Positions 1 through 9,381 of a stretch of 44,676 bases of DNA are shown here, piece after piece; position 1 is the first letter of the stretch, and each line of letters opens with the position of its first letter. The stretch comes from an uncultured Paracoccaceae bacterium (lineage in GTDB: Bacteria > Pseudomonadota > Alphaproteobacteria > Rhodobacterales > Rhodobacteraceae): positions 1 to 44,676 of the forward strand of contig CANLVD010000022.1 in assembly GCA_947494445.1 (NCBI GenBank), written 5' to 3'. The translations under genes were made by a program, and so were the position numbers. The notes under the pieces were generated by a model. That model was given only the letters and a program-made list of their open reading frames with translations. It had not been told where the DNA came from and did not search any database.

Positions 1-1031
<1,031 letters not shown>

Positions 1032-1075
1032 CGGCGGAACATGCGACGTTTGAAATAACACCAATGGGTGCAGCT

Positions 1076-1414
1076 TTACCCTCCAAAACACCCTTTTTTG
1101 GCAAAGATACGCTTTAAGTTTTGATTTCGATCGTTGAGCGCTCTCACTTCTATCTGCTCCACTTTAGAGCCATCAACAGCAAAGACTGCCGGTAACGCCA
1201 GAAAACTCAATCCAAGAGCAACATTATTGTTTAGCTTGATAGATGCGTCTTTTGCGGCGAGCACTTCCATACTTGCATTGTTCATTGTGACCTGATCGCG
1301 GATTTCTGAGCAACGAAGTGCTGCATCTCCAGGTTGTGAAATTGGCACAGGATTGGACTCGCGGACCGTGCATGCCGTAAGACTGATACCCAGAAATAAG
1401 TAAATAAATCGCAT
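1076..1414 (-). CDS. Small putative lipoprotein, unknown function
   Basis: 112 residues. I chose the ATG at 1414 because GGAGGA lies five to six bases upstream; a longer frame to 1453 exists but lacks this site. The N terminus is MRFIYLFLGISLTACT, a hydrophobic signal ending in a lipobox (LTAC) with Cys at about residue 15, so an outer-membrane or periplasm-facing lipoprotein is expected. A second hydrophobic stretch (about 67-79, GLSFLALPAVFAV) and a basic C terminus ending in Lys-Lys-Gly-Cys follow. I recognise no family. It is divergent from the lipoprotein at 1481, and both lie in DNA visibly poorer in G+C than the flanking genes, which suggests acquisition or relaxed selection. Confidence 0.72.
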   Translation of the reverse strand: MRFIYLFLGISLTACTVRESNPVPISQPGDAALRCSEIRDQVTMNNASMEVLAAKDASIKLNNNVALGLSFLALPAVFAVDGSKVEQIEVRALNDRNQNLKRIFAKKGCFGG

Positions 1415-1480
1415 GTTTTCCTCCACCTTAAATAGGCAGCAATAAGACTTCATACGTTACTCAAATCAAAGGATTAAAGA

Positions 1481-1999
1481 ATGAGATGCCTTAAGATTTT
1501 GATTTCAATAATTTTTATCGCTTCGTGCACAGCGGAGGCAGATGTCAATCTGATGGCTGCACCAACCATAACGAAAGGCAGCGTCGGCAAGTTTTCAAAT
1601 TCCGTTTGCACTCGAAATGTTACCGGGGCTGAAGCAAGCTTCGTTGAAATGTCGCCGATTGACAATGCGTCTTTCCGTGCAGCAATCGAAAAGACACTTG
1701 AAAATAACGGCCTAAAAGCCGCTGACAATGCGTCCTGTCGATATGTTGTCGATGCAAATCTGCTGGGGATTGCTGTTCCAACGGTTGCGGGCAAAAGGTT
1801 ACCTGCAACAGCAAATGTAAATTACAGTGTCTTTTCGAGGAGAAGCGGAGATGCGATCTACCTGGCGACTCTTGTGAACAAACACGAAGTCGAGGCGGGC
1901 AAAGTTGATATGTTTACTTTGAATGAACAATTATACGAAGGGGTTATTCGCAAAAGTCTGACGCAATTTGCCACGGAGTTCATTCGTGAAGGCGGGTAG
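1481..1999 (+). CDS. Putative lipoprotein, unknown function
   Basis: 172 residues beginning with a short signal and a lipobox at IASC (Cys about residue 16). An AGGA-type ribosome site lies before the ATG. The mature part is a small alpha/beta-looking soluble domain with repeated short beta-like segments (CRYVVDANLLGIAVP, NVNYSVFSR, AIYLATLVNKHEV) and a conserved-looking Cys pair (VCTRN, SCRYV). I do not recognise the family; a surface or periplasmic lipoprotein is the safest description. Codon use is AT-richer than in ftsY or the transporter genes. It is divergent from the lipoprotein ending at 1414, with a 66-base gap that must hold both promoters. Confidence 0.75.
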   Translation: MRCLKILISIIFIASCTAEADVNLMAAPTITKGSVGKFSNSVCTRNVTGAEASFVEMSPIDNASFRAAIEKTLENNGLKAADNASCRYVVDANLLGIAVPTVAGKRLPATANVNYSVFSRRSGDAIYLATLVNKHEVEAGKVDMFTLNEQLYEGVIRKSLTQFATEFIREGG

Positions 2000-2028
2000 T
2001 TGCTGCAAGACCTGCCCATGATTTCGGA

Positions 2029-3168
2029 CTAGGTCTTCTCTTTTAAGGACCGCGCCAGAAACACACTCAGGATCGCGAGGCCCAGCAGAATGCCGAAGGC
2101 CACGCGAATCGAGGTGACATGGGCGACAAAGCCAATAACCGGCGGGCCGAGCAATAACCCGCCATAGCCCAGCGTGGCGACCGCGGCGATGGCCGAGCCT
2201 GCGCTCATCGATGGCTCGTTGGAGGCCCGGCTGATCGCCAGCGGGAACAGGATCGCGTAGCCCAGTCCCATGAGCACGAACCCCGTCATCGATGCCCAGT
2301 AATTGCCGATTCCAATGGTCAGGAGCAGACCGGCGACCGCAATGATGCTGGCCACACGGGCCGTGCGCTCCGCACCAAAATGCGCCACGATCCGGTCGCC
2401 TGCCAGTCGTGCGGCGACCATGGCGGCAGAAAACGCGGTGAAGCCAAGGGCGGCCCAGGCCTCGTCTGCCTCTGCAATGCGGATCAGATAGACCGCACTC
2501 CAGTCCGTCATCGCCCCTTCGCCGAGGGTTGCGCAGAAACACAGCAGCCCGACCGCCAGCAAGCCGCCGCGCGGGATTGCCAGCAGTTTGCCCGGACGCT
2601 CCTCGCTGGCGGGATCCGACGTCCAGTCAATCGCTGACCACCACGCGCCAAGGGCTGCAAAGGGCAGGGCGGTGAGCGCGAAATGCACAAGCGGCCCGAT
2701 GCCCCAGTTGGCGGCGAAATACCCCGTGGCCGCACCCGCACCCGCACCCAGCGAGAACATCGCGTGAAAGGACGACATCATCGGGCGACGGCCGCGTTTC
2801 TCAACCTCCGCGCCCCAGGCGTTCATCGCCACATCCATCGACCCGCCCGACATGCCAAAGGCCAGCAGCGCAATCGCGAGCAAGGTCACATTGGGCGCAA
2901 ACCCGACCACCACCAGCATCAACGCAAAGCCCCAGGCCATGACACGTGCCACGCGCTTTGCCCCGATCCGGTCAGACGCCAGCCCCGCCAGCGGAAAAGA
3001 CAGGATGCCGCCGCCTGCGATCAGCAGCAAAAGCGCGCCTAAGGGACCGGGTTCCAGATCGTGGCGTTCTGCGATGGCCGGTATGCGCGAGGCCCAGACC
3101 CCGAAGACCCCGCCCGCAAGCAGGAAGAGGGCGGTCACAGCCGCCCGGGGCGTGCGCAAATTTGTCAT
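2029..3168 (-). CDS. Major facilitator superfamily transporter, YbjJ-like
   Basis: 379-residue polytopic carrier with about 12 hydrophobic segments. The ATG at 3168 is preceded by GAGGA about nine bases upstream, and the protein enters its first membrane helix after some ten residues; the longer open frame to 3342 adds a non-hydrophobic, unlikely leader. The sequence GGSMDVAMNAWGAEVE followed by RRPMMSSFHAMFSLG is characteristic of the YbjJ subfamily of MFS permeases, and DRIGAKR after helix 2 is the usual MFS loop motif. The substrate is unknown. It reads toward the small lipoprotein gene and is divergent from the EamA gene, separating ftsY from EamA-yciB, which are often close neighbours in this lineage. 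Confidence 0.85.
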   Translation of the reverse strand: MTNLRTPRAAVTALFLLAGGVFGVWASRIPAIAERHDLEPGPLGALLLLIAGGGILSFPLAGLASDRIGAKRVARVMAWGFALMLVVVGFAPNVTLLAIALLAFGMSGGSMDVAMNAWGAEVEKRGRRPMMSSFHAMFSLGAGAGAATGYFAANWGIGPLVHFALTALPFAALGAWWSAIDWTSDPASEERPGKLLAIPRGGLLAVGLLCFCATLGEGAMTDWSAVYLIRIAEADEAWAALGFTAFSAAMVAARLAGDRIVAHFGAERTARVASIIAVAGLLLTIGIGNYWASMTGFVLMGLGYAILFPLAISRASNEPSMSAGSAIAAVATLGYGGLLLGPPVIGFVAHVTSIRVAFGILLGLAILSVFLARSLKEKT

Positions 3169-3286
3169 GGTCGCAAGTTTCCTCGGCACGCCGCATCCGG
3201 GCCGGTTTCTGATGGACACCAGACAATTCTCTAAGCCCCAAGGGTCTTGGTTGACAAGCCTGCAATGAGTGTGAAACGCGGGAAGC

Positions 3287-4186
3287 GTGACAGAATACAT
3301 CCTCTCCATCGACGGCACTGCCGAAGGCCACCGCCTTGCCATGATCCTCGCGCTGATCTCAGCCGTGGCCCATGCGATCTTTGGTGCGTTGCAAAAGGGG
3401 CGCTATGACCCTTGGCTGACACGCGGCGCGATCGACGTGTTTTTCCCTGTCATGGCCCTGCCGGTCGCATTGATGCTGCCCTTGCCACAAGGGTCCCAAT
3501 GGCTGTTGTTGGCGGGCGTTTTCGTGATCCACACGACCTATAAATACATCCTGGCCATGGCCTATTCGCGCGCGGCCTATACGGTCGTCTATCCGGTCGT
3601 GCGCGGCACCGGTCCGCTGGTCACGGTCTTTGGCGCGTGGATCGTCTTTGGCGAGGTCTTCACGCTGATGCAATGGATGGGCGTGCTTTGCCTGTCGGGC
3701 GGGATCTTCGCGCTGGCAGGCTTCAACCTGCAACAGACCAAGGTGGGCCGCGATGTGCTCTGGTCGGCCTTGGGCCTGGCTGTGGTCACCGGCATTCTGG
3801 TGGCCATCTACACGGTCTATGACGCCTATGGCATGCGCGTGGTGGAAAACCCGTTCACCTTCATCGCATGGTTTTTCGTCATCGAAGGGCTGGTCTTCCC
3901 GGTGATCGCATGGCGGCGCTGGCAGGCACTGGACACACGCCCCGATCCCAAGCCTTTGCTGATGCGCGGCTTCATCGGGGCGCTGATCGCCTTTGTCAGT
4001 TTTGGCTGCGTGATGATGGCCACACGGCTCGACAAGGTGGGCGAGGCGGCCGTGCTGCGCGAGACCTCCGCAATCTGGGCCGCACTCATCGGCTGGCTGT
4101 TCCTAAAGGAGGCCGTGGGCCCGGTGCGCACCGCCTGCATGGCGCTCATTGCACTGGGTGCGGTTGTGGTGGAGTTCGGAGGCTGA
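3287..4186 (+). CDS. EamA/DMT-family transporter
   Basis: 299 residues with ten predicted membrane helices in two EamA-like halves (about 20-145 and 160-295). The block YSRAAYTVVYPVVRGTGPL is typical of drug/metabolite-superfamily carriers. The substrate cannot be read from sequence. The GTG at 3287 (preceded by GGGAAG) gives a short cytoplasmic leader; an ATG at 3341 starting directly at the first helix is the alternative. A TTGACA at 3251-3256 could be a -35 element, but no good -10 follows. yciB begins 12 bases after the stop, so the two are probably cotranscribed. Confidence 0.85.
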   Translation: MTEYILSIDGTAEGHRLAMILALISAVAHAIFGALQKGRYDPWLTRGAIDVFFPVMALPVALMLPLPQGSQWLLLAGVFVIHTTYKYILAMAYSRAAYTVVYPVVRGTGPLVTVFGAWIVFGEVFTLMQWMGVLCLSGGIFALAGFNLQQTKVGRDVLWSALGLAVVTGILVAIYTVYDAYGMRVVENPFTFIAWFFVIEGLVFPVIAWRRWQALDTRPDPKPLLMRGFIGALIAFVSFGCVMMATRLDKVGEAAVLRETSAIWAALIGWLFLKEAVGPVRTACMALIALGAVVVEFGG

Positions 4187-4198
4187 TAAGCGGATCAC

Positions 4199-4801
4199 AT
4201 GTCTGAAAAAACCATAAACCCGCTTCTGAAACTCGCCCTCGAACTGGGGCCGGTGATCGTCTATTTTCTGGCCTATATGCGCTTCAAGGACACACCCGTG
4301 GACTTCGGCGGAGAGACCTATTCAGGCATCATCGTGGCCACGGCGATCTTTGTGCCGCTGATGCTGGTGGCCCTTGGCATCACTTATGCGCTTACCCGCG
4401 AATTGCCGCGCATGGCGGTCTTCACGGCGATCATCGTCGTGGTCTTCGGCGGATTGACCATCTGGCTGAACGACGAGACCTTCACCAAGATGCGCCCTAC
4501 GGTCGTCTACGGTCTTTTCGGCGCAATTCTGGGCTGGGGGATCTTCGTGCAAGGCAGGTCCTATCTGAAGTATCTGATGGGCGCGGTCATGCCGTTGAAG
4601 GATGAGGGCTGGATCATCTTCACCCGCAACTGGGTGTTCTTCTTTGCCTTCATGGCGATCTTCAACGAGTTCGTCTGGCGCGTGCTGGGGGAGGAGGCCT
4701 GGGTCTGGCTCGACACGTTCGGGCAGTTCATCCTGACCTTCGCATTTCTTGCGACCCAATGGCCGATCCTGCAGAAGTACGGTGAAGAAGACGAGGCTTA
4801 A
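4199..4801 (+). CDS. yciB: Inner-membrane septation protein A / YciB family
   Basis: 200-residue protein with five to six membrane segments matching YciB/IspZ (intracellular septation protein A). Diagnostic stretches include LLKLALELGPVIVYF at the N terminus, the internal KMRPTVVYGLFG segment, and RNWVFFFAFMAIFNEFVW. The family affects septation and cell-envelope integrity in Gram-negatives through an unresolved mechanism. It begins 12 bases after the EamA gene on the same strand. The 67-base AT-rich gap that follows separates it from a convergent hydrolase gene; no clear terminator hairpin was seen there. Confidence 0.92.
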   Translation: MSEKTINPLLKLALELGPVIVYFLAYMRFKDTPVDFGGETYSGIIVATAIFVPLMLVALGITYALTRELPRMAVFTAIIVVVFGGLTIWLNDETFTKMRPTVVYGLFGAILGWGIFVQGRSYLKYLMGAVMPLKDEGWIIFTRNWVFFFAFMAIFNEFVWRVLGEEAWVWLDTFGQFILTFAFLATQWPILQKYGEEDEA

Positions 4802-4868
4802 GTCTTTGTTAATTAACGATTAATTAGTAAAGCTGGAATCGATAACCCGTTGATTTGAGGCTGTTTTC

Positions 4869-6449
4869 TCAGTTGGTCCCCGCGGGGACAGCCATCGCGG
4901 CGGCCAATTGCGCCTCGCCGATGGGGGGTGTGTCCTCTCCGTCGATCCAATCCTCGATCTGCGCGCGCACCTCCGGGCTGACGTGAAACCCGTCGCGCAG
5001 ATCACACAGACCGCCCCGGTTCAGGGCAATGGCCAGCAGGTCGATGAACTCGGGCACCTCGAAATAGGCGGTGTGGATCAGCTCCTTCCATTTCAGACTG
5101 TCGCTGAGACCCGCCTTCACATCATGGGGCATCTCGCCATCGCCCGACATGCCCAGAAGCTTGCGCACATTGTTCAGCGTCTTGATCGCATGGCCATCGC
5201 TGAACTGGCTGAGCGGGGTGGCCACGAAAGGCGGCAGGGGCGGGAACTGGCGCTGAAATTCGGGCGGGGAGGAACCGATGGTATCGACATCCTCCTTCAG
5301 CAGATCATCGCCCCACGCACGTTGGCGCACGGAGGTCCAAATCACACCGTTGAGCAGGGGCGCCACAAGAAGCCCTGTCAACTTGGCCAGAAACTTCAGG
5401 ATCCAGGTGAAAACCCAGACCAGAATGAAAACCATGCTGAGGAAAAACAGCACGAGGATCGTCAGCAGAAACGGATCATTGTCGACCTGAAAATTGCCGT
5501 CTGCATCCTCGATCACCGCAAAGAAGCGGGTCAGGTCATTGAGCAGTTCCGCATCACCAAAGATGATGTCCCAACAAACGGCCACGCCAAAGCCCAGAAC
5601 GAACACAAGCTGTGATATGGCGATGAGCGGTTGCAGGAAGGTCGCCGGAATGATCGGCCCGCGCACGCCCTTAATGTTGGCCAGTGCCGAGATCGCCTCG
5701 TCCTGCTGATGCCACAGCCCGATCCAGCGCTCGCCATACCAGTTCTCGACCTTTCGCTTGTGGGTCTTGGTGAACCATGTTTTTCGCCTGCGTTCCAGAA
5801 GCGCCAGCGTTACCCTGCAGATCAGCGCATAGATCACCAGCGCGATGCAGAAATTATACATGCTTTCATGATCTTCCCCGCTCAGCTTGACCTGCTCCTT
5901 GTCGGCCAGATCGATCATGAAATAATAGTAGATCCAGTAGGCAACCGCGATCCAGAAGGCGACGATGCCGGTGGTATAGGCGGTCAGTCCAAGCCCGTTG
6001 AGGCGCTGCCACATGAAGCGGTTGGCGCAGTAGTTCAAAAACGGTGTCCCCACGGTGCACCATTGCTTCAGACCTGTCAGCGGCGCCTTGCGCAGCTTGG
6101 CCGATTGCAAAAGCGCGTTGTAAATGACCGAGCCGCCATGGCTGTGACCGATCAGGCAATAGGAGATGCCGCGCTCGTCATAGATCGAGAGACCTTTGAG
6201 CAACCGGTTGGCTGCCGATCTGCGCCGGTCCTCGCTGTTGGGACCGTCTTCCCAGCGGAAGGGCACAACCTCGATGTCTTCGGCCTCAAGCTTCAGGCGT
6301 TGGCACAGGGCCGTGATAAAGCCGCTTTCCAACTGCCACCATCGCTCGCCCACCTTGTCCTCGTGGCCCGCGCCCGTGCCATGCACGGTGACGAACTTGA
6401 TCTTGGTCTCGGGGGTCTCGTCTGAGGAGAATTCATGCGCGTCGGTCAT
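4869..6449 (-). CDS. Large membrane-anchored alpha/beta-hydrolase (putative lipase/esterase)
   Basis: 526 residues. The N-terminal ~150 form an alpha/beta-hydrolase core: FVTVHGTGAG (about 19-28) resembles an oxyanion-hole loop and GHSHGG (101-106) is the nucleophile elbow with Ser103. Hydrophobic segments follow at about 157-178, 199-217, 272-296 and 327-352, possibly one more near 353-372, so the catalytic domain is followed by a multi-helix membrane region. The hydrophilic C terminus is about 150 residues. No signal peptide precedes the core, so the active site would face the cytoplasm. Asp and His of the triad cannot be assigned by eye. The ribosome site before the ATG at 6449 is weak. 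It is on the same strand as, and about 160 bases downstream of, ccmG; a functional link is not evident. Confidence 0.75.
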   Translation of the reverse strand: MTDAHEFSSDETPETKIKFVTVHGTGAGHEDKVGERWWQLESGFITALCQRLKLEAEDIEVVPFRWEDGPNSEDRRRSAANRLLKGLSIYDERGISYCLIGHSHGGSVIYNALLQSAKLRKAPLTGLKQWCTVGTPFLNYCANRFMWQRLNGLGLTAYTTGIVAFWIAVAYWIYYYFMIDLADKEQVKLSGEDHESMYNFCIALVIYALICRVTLALLERRRKTWFTKTHKRKVENWYGERWIGLWHQQDEAISALANIKGVRGPIIPATFLQPLIAISQLVFVLGFGVAVCWDIIFGDAELLNDLTRFFAVIEDADGNFQVDNDPFLLTILVLFFLSMVFILVWVFTWILKFLAKLTGLLVAPLLNGVIWTSVRQRAWGDDLLKEDVDTIGSSPPEFQRQFPPLPPFVATPLSQFSDGHAIKTLNNVRKLLGMSGDGEMPHDVKAGLSDSLKWKELIHTAYFEVPEFIDLLAIALNRGGLCDLRDGFHVSPEVRAQIEDWIDGEDTPPIGEAQLAAAMAVPAGTN

Positions 6450-6608
6450 GGGCTACTCTGTCTATGTCTGTGCAGACGTGACGGGGCGCTGACCGGTAAA
6501 ATACGGTGCTCGGAAAACTTGGAAATTCAGGCCCCCACGACCGGAAAATGACTTGTTACCCGAAGGTTAACACCGGCGGGTAATTCTGTCGAGGATTTGC
6601 GCAGGCGC

Positions 6609-7154
6609 TTATTGCGTCACGAAGGGCGCGAGTCGATCTTCCCAGACCTTCTGGGTGATCGGGCCGGGGTAGCGGGTCAGGATGTTGCCCTCGCCATCGA
6701 CCACGAAGGTCTCGGGCACGCCATAGACGCCCCAGTCAATGGCCACGCGCCCAGTGGTGTCGGTGCCGATCTTGGCAAACGGGCTGCCAAGTTCTTCGAG
6801 AAAGCCGCGTGCGTTGCCGGGGCTGTCCTTGTAGTTGATGCCGTAGATCGGCAATCCGCTGTCGGCAAGCGCTTGCAGGGTCGGGTGCTCGGCCCGGCAG
6901 GGACCGCACCAGCTTGCCCAGAAATTCACCAGCTTCACGCCGGAGGATTTGAAATCTTCGGCCGCGATGCCAACGGTCTCGGGCGGGAGGGCGGCCAGAT
7001 CAATTGCGGGTGCGGGCGTGCCTTCAAGGGCAGATGGCAGGGCGTTGGGGTTTTCGCGCTGCATGCCGAGGTAGAAGGCACCGAACAGCATGAAGAAGAT
7101 CACCGGCGGGATCAGGATCAGCCAGTTGAAGCCGCGTTTGGGCTGCTCAGTCAT
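6609..7154 (-). CDS. ccmG: Thiol:disulfide interchange protein CcmG/DsbE
   Basis: 181-residue periplasmic thioredoxin-fold reductant for apocytochrome c and its chaperones during System I cytochrome c maturation. An N-terminal membrane anchor (about residues 10-30) is followed by a thioredoxin domain with WCGPC at 82-86 and the cis-Pro loop YGVPETF, which is typical of CcmG. Its ATG lies inside the end of ccmD (overlap ATGACTGA, 7147-7154), so translation is probably coupled. Its length is normal for the family. Confidence 0.96.
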   Translation of the reverse strand: MTEQPKRGFNWLILIPPVIFFMLFGAFYLGMQRENPNALPSALEGTPAPAIDLAALPPETVGIAAEDFKSSGVKLVNFWASWCGPCRAEHPTLQALADSGLPIYGINYKDSPGNARGFLEELGSPFAKIGTDTTGRVAIDWGVYGVPETFVVDGEGNILTRYPGPITQKVWEDRLAPFVTQ

Positions 7155-7293
7155 TGCGCGCCTCGATCTTAGCGAGCGCTGCCTTGATGCGCGCAGATCT
7201 GCGCCATGTCAGCAGGATCAGCCCGCCCAGCAACACGAGTGTGACCGCATAGGCGCTGAGCACGGCACCGGCATAAGCTCCCAGATCAGGCAT
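7147..7293 (-). CDS. ccmD: Heme exporter protein CcmD
   Basis: 48-residue single-span membrane protein read directly from the minus strand. It starts MPDLGAYAGAVLSAYAVT, has one hydrophobic helix, then a basic cytoplasmic tail (WRRSARIKAAL). Size and layout fit CcmD, which stabilises holo-CcmE release by CcmC-CcmAB. It overlaps ccmC by eight bases (ATGCCTGA) at its start and ccmG by eight bases at its end, which fixes both the start codon and its place in the operon. Confidence 0.92.
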   Translation of the reverse strand: MPDLGAYAGAVLSAYAVTLVLLGGLILLTWRRSARIKAALAKIEARND

Positions 7294-8017
7294 CGGCCAT
7301 CTCCCGTTGCATCAATGCGGACAGCCGGCGGGCGCGGATCTCCGTGCGGGTGCGGATCAGGACGAGCAGGACAAACAGCAGCACAAAGCCTGCGATGGAA
7401 AACAGAAGCGGCTGGTAGAAGACATCCGAGACGTTCTCTTCCTTGTCGAGCGAGAGCGATGCGCCCTGATGCAGACCCTGGCTCCAGAAGAGCACCGCAT
7501 AGCGGCTGAGAAGGGCAAATACGGAGCCGACCATGCACAGGATCGCCGTCAGGTCAGCGGCTTTGTCAGGATCCTCGATCGCCTCCCACAGGGCCATATA
7601 GCCGAGGTAGAACACAAAGAGGATCATGAAGGAGGTCAGCCGTGGATCCCATTCCCAATAGGTGCCCCACATCGGCTGGCCCCAGATCGCGCCGGTAAAG
7701 AGCGCAATCAGCGTCATAGCGGCACCGATGGGGGCAGCGGCGCGCGCGGCCAGTGCCGAGACATGGTGGCGGCGGATGAACCAGATGAGCGAGGTCACCA
7801 GCATCATCAGCCATGCGTTGATCGCCATCAGGGCAGAGGGCACATGGATATAGATGATCTTGACGGTGGAGCCCTGCTTGTAGTCATCAGGCGTGAAGAA
7901 AAAGCCCCAGATCAATCCGGTGCCCAGACAGATCACGGTCAGAACGGTCAGCGGCACCAGCGCTGGCCGGCTGATGCGCATGAATTCCGACGGATTGGCG
8001 TATTTCCAGATCGACAT
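7286..8017 (-). CDS. ccmC: Heme exporter/ligase subunit CcmC
   Basis: 243-residue, six-helix member of the heme-handling (WWD) family that attaches heme to CcmE on the periplasmic side. The WWD-type segment WGTYWEWDPRLTS is intact, and candidate axial histidines lie in YIHVPSA (His58) and GLHQGAS before the last helices. It is the first gene of a ccmC-ccmD-ccmG unit. The ATP-binding and permease partners ccmA and ccmB, which in many alphaproteobacteria precede ccmC, are absent; cobS lies upstream instead, so they must be elsewhere if System I is functional. Confidence 0.96.
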   Translation of the reverse strand: MSIWKYANPSEFMRISRPALVPLTVLTVICLGTGLIWGFFFTPDDYKQGSTVKIIYIHVPSALMAINAWLMMLVTSLIWFIRRHHVSALAARAAAPIGAAMTLIALFTGAIWGQPMWGTYWEWDPRLTSFMILFVFYLGYMALWEAIEDPDKAADLTAILCMVGSVFALLSRYAVLFWSQGLHQGASLSLDKEENVSDVFYQPLLFSIAGFVLLFVLLVLIRTRTEIRARRLSALMQREMADA

Positions 8018-8039
8018 GGGGATTAGGTAGCCCGCAGAG

Positions 8040-8067
8040 GTGACCCGCGCAATGGGCGCGGTGTCAC
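8040..8067. terminator. Strong hairpin between cobS and ccmC
   Basis: GTGACCCGCGC pairs with GCGCGGTGTCAC around an AATGG loop, giving an 11-bp GC-rich stem with one bulged T. It sits in the 72-base gap between the cobS stop and the ccmC start. No T-tract follows on the minus strand, so it could equally stabilise mRNA or be a leader structure of ccmC. The terminator call is tentative. Confidence 0.4.
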
Positions 8068-8089
8068 AGAGACGTCAGGTCCGGTCAGA

Positions 8090-9076
8090 TCAGCCAAGCG
8101 AGATGCTGGCGGCGCTTTCCGGCAGTTCCTCGTCAAAACAGCGCTGGTAGAACTCGGCCACGGTTTCGCGCTCAAGCTCGTCGCATTTGTTGAGGAAGGT
8201 CAGGCGGAAGGCAAAGCCGACATCGCCGAAAATCTCGGCGTTCTGGGCCCAGGCGATCACGGTGCGCGGGCTCATCACGGTTGAGACATCGCCGTTCATG
8301 AAGGACGAACGTGTCAGGTCGGCCACGGTGACCATGCGACTGACGGTCTTGCGACCTTCATCACTGTCATAGCCCGGGTTCTTGGCGATCACGATTTCGG
8401 TTTCGGCGTCATGCCCAAGATAGTTCAGGGTTGCGACCAGCGACCAGCGGTCCATCTGACCCTGGTTGATCTGCTGGGTGCCGTGGTACAGCCCGGTGGT
8501 GTCGCCCAGACCAACGGTGTTGGCGGTGGCAAAAAGGCGGAAGTACGGGTTCGGGTGGATCACCTTGTTCTGGTCCAGCAACGTCAGCTTGCCGTCGACC
8601 TCAAGCACGCGCTGGATCACGAACATCACGTCAGGCCGGCCTGCGTCGTATTCATCAAAGACGATGGCCACCGGGTTGCGCAGGGCCCAGGGCAGGATGC
8701 CTTCCTGAAATTCGGTGACCTGCTTGCCGTCCCGGAGCTTGATGGCGTCCTTGCCGATCAGATCGATCCGGGAGATGTGGCTGTCGAGGTTGACCCGCAC
8801 ACAGGGCCAGTTCAGGCGCGCGGCAACCTGCTCGATGTGGGTCGACTTGCCTGTGCCGTGATAGCCCTGGATCATCACCCGGCGGTTGTGGGCAAAGCCT
8901 GCGAGGATGGCCAGCGTGGTATCAGGGTCGAACTTGTAGGAGCTGTCGATCTCGGGCACGCGGTCCGAGCGCTCGGCAAAACCCCGGATCGTCATGTCCA
9001 TGTCGATGCCAAAGGCCTCGCGCACGTTGACATCCAAAGTGGGTTCGCTTGGCAGCTCCAGTGCTCCATCAGCCAT
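8090..9076 (-). CDS. cobS: Aerobic cobaltochelatase subunit CobS
   Basis: 328-residue AAA+ ATPase of the CobNST cobalt chelatase that inserts Co2+ into hydrogenobyrinate a,c-diamide in the oxygen-dependent cobalamin pathway. Walker [10 protein letters not shown] is at 71-79 and the Walker B segment [10 protein letters not shown] at about 137-146; the sensor-type loop FATANT and the Arg-rich segment before [11 protein letters not shown] are present. Length matches the family. CobT, its obligate partner and usual downstream neighbour, is not downstream; ccmC follows on the same strand. The J-domain gene that commonly precedes cobS in this lineage is about 2 kb upstream, separated by an oppositely oriented BCCT gene. 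Confidence 0.96.
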   Translation of the reverse strand: MADGALELPSEPTLDVNVREAFGIDMDMTIRGFAERSDRVPEIDSSYKFDPDTTLAILAGFAHNRRVMIQGYHGTGKSTHIEQVAARLNWPCVRVNLDSHISRIDLIGKDAIKLRDGKQVTEFQEGILPWALRNPVAIVFDEYDAGRPDVMFVIQRVLEVDGKLTLLDQNKVIHPNPYFRLFATANTVGLGDTTGLYHGTQQINQGQMDRWSLVATLNYLGHDAETEIVIAKNPGYDSDEGRKTVSRMVTVADLTRSSFMNGDVSTVMSPRTVIAWAQNAEIFGDVGFAFRLTFLNKCDELERETVAEFYQRCFDEELPESAASISLG

Positions 9077-9381
9077 GACTATGATCCTTCCGACACGCCA
9101 ACCGGGAAATGCCGGTTTTTACCGGGTCTCTTTGGATGAAAATCGGGCCAAGCGCAAGGGCAGGCGGCGGGCAAAAGCGCGCATTCCGGGGCGTCTTTGC
9201 ACGGGTGAAACAGGTCCAAATCCCGCAAGGCTGCCCGGGGCAATGCATCAAAACCGGCATGTCTGCGTCGCATAAGGACCAAGAAGCGACGTGGAAGCTT
9301 TTGACTCTGGTCTGCAAACCTGCGTCAATTTACCGGTAAAGCACTACAAGTTTAACAAAATTAATAATCAGGGAGGGACAC
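9077..9381. other. 305-base divergent intergenic region cobS / BCCT transporter
   Basis: No supported gene lies here; the short frames crossing it have no ribosome site or recognisable product. The right end (about 9300-9381) becomes AT-rich and holds a TTGACT at 9301-9306, a 12-base palindrome (listed separately) and a strong GGGAGGG ribosome site for the transporter at about 9372-9377. The cobS promoter must lie in the left part, but I could not identify it. Confidence 0.6.
9329..9340. promoter_or_regulatory. Candidate operator, perfect 12-bp palindrome TTTACCGGTAAA
   Basis: TTTACCGGTAAA is a perfect dyad 42 bases before the BCCT start codon, in the stretch where that promoter should lie. 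A central CG within a symmetric site is common for LacI/GalR-type operators. No regulator gene is adjacent, so the binding protein is unknown. Confidence 0.4.

Noticed and set aside
6556-6583. Inverted repeat TTACCCG/CGGGTAA after ccmG as terminator
   Set aside because: The stem is only 7 bp with a 14-base loop and no T-tract; not convincing as a terminator or operator.
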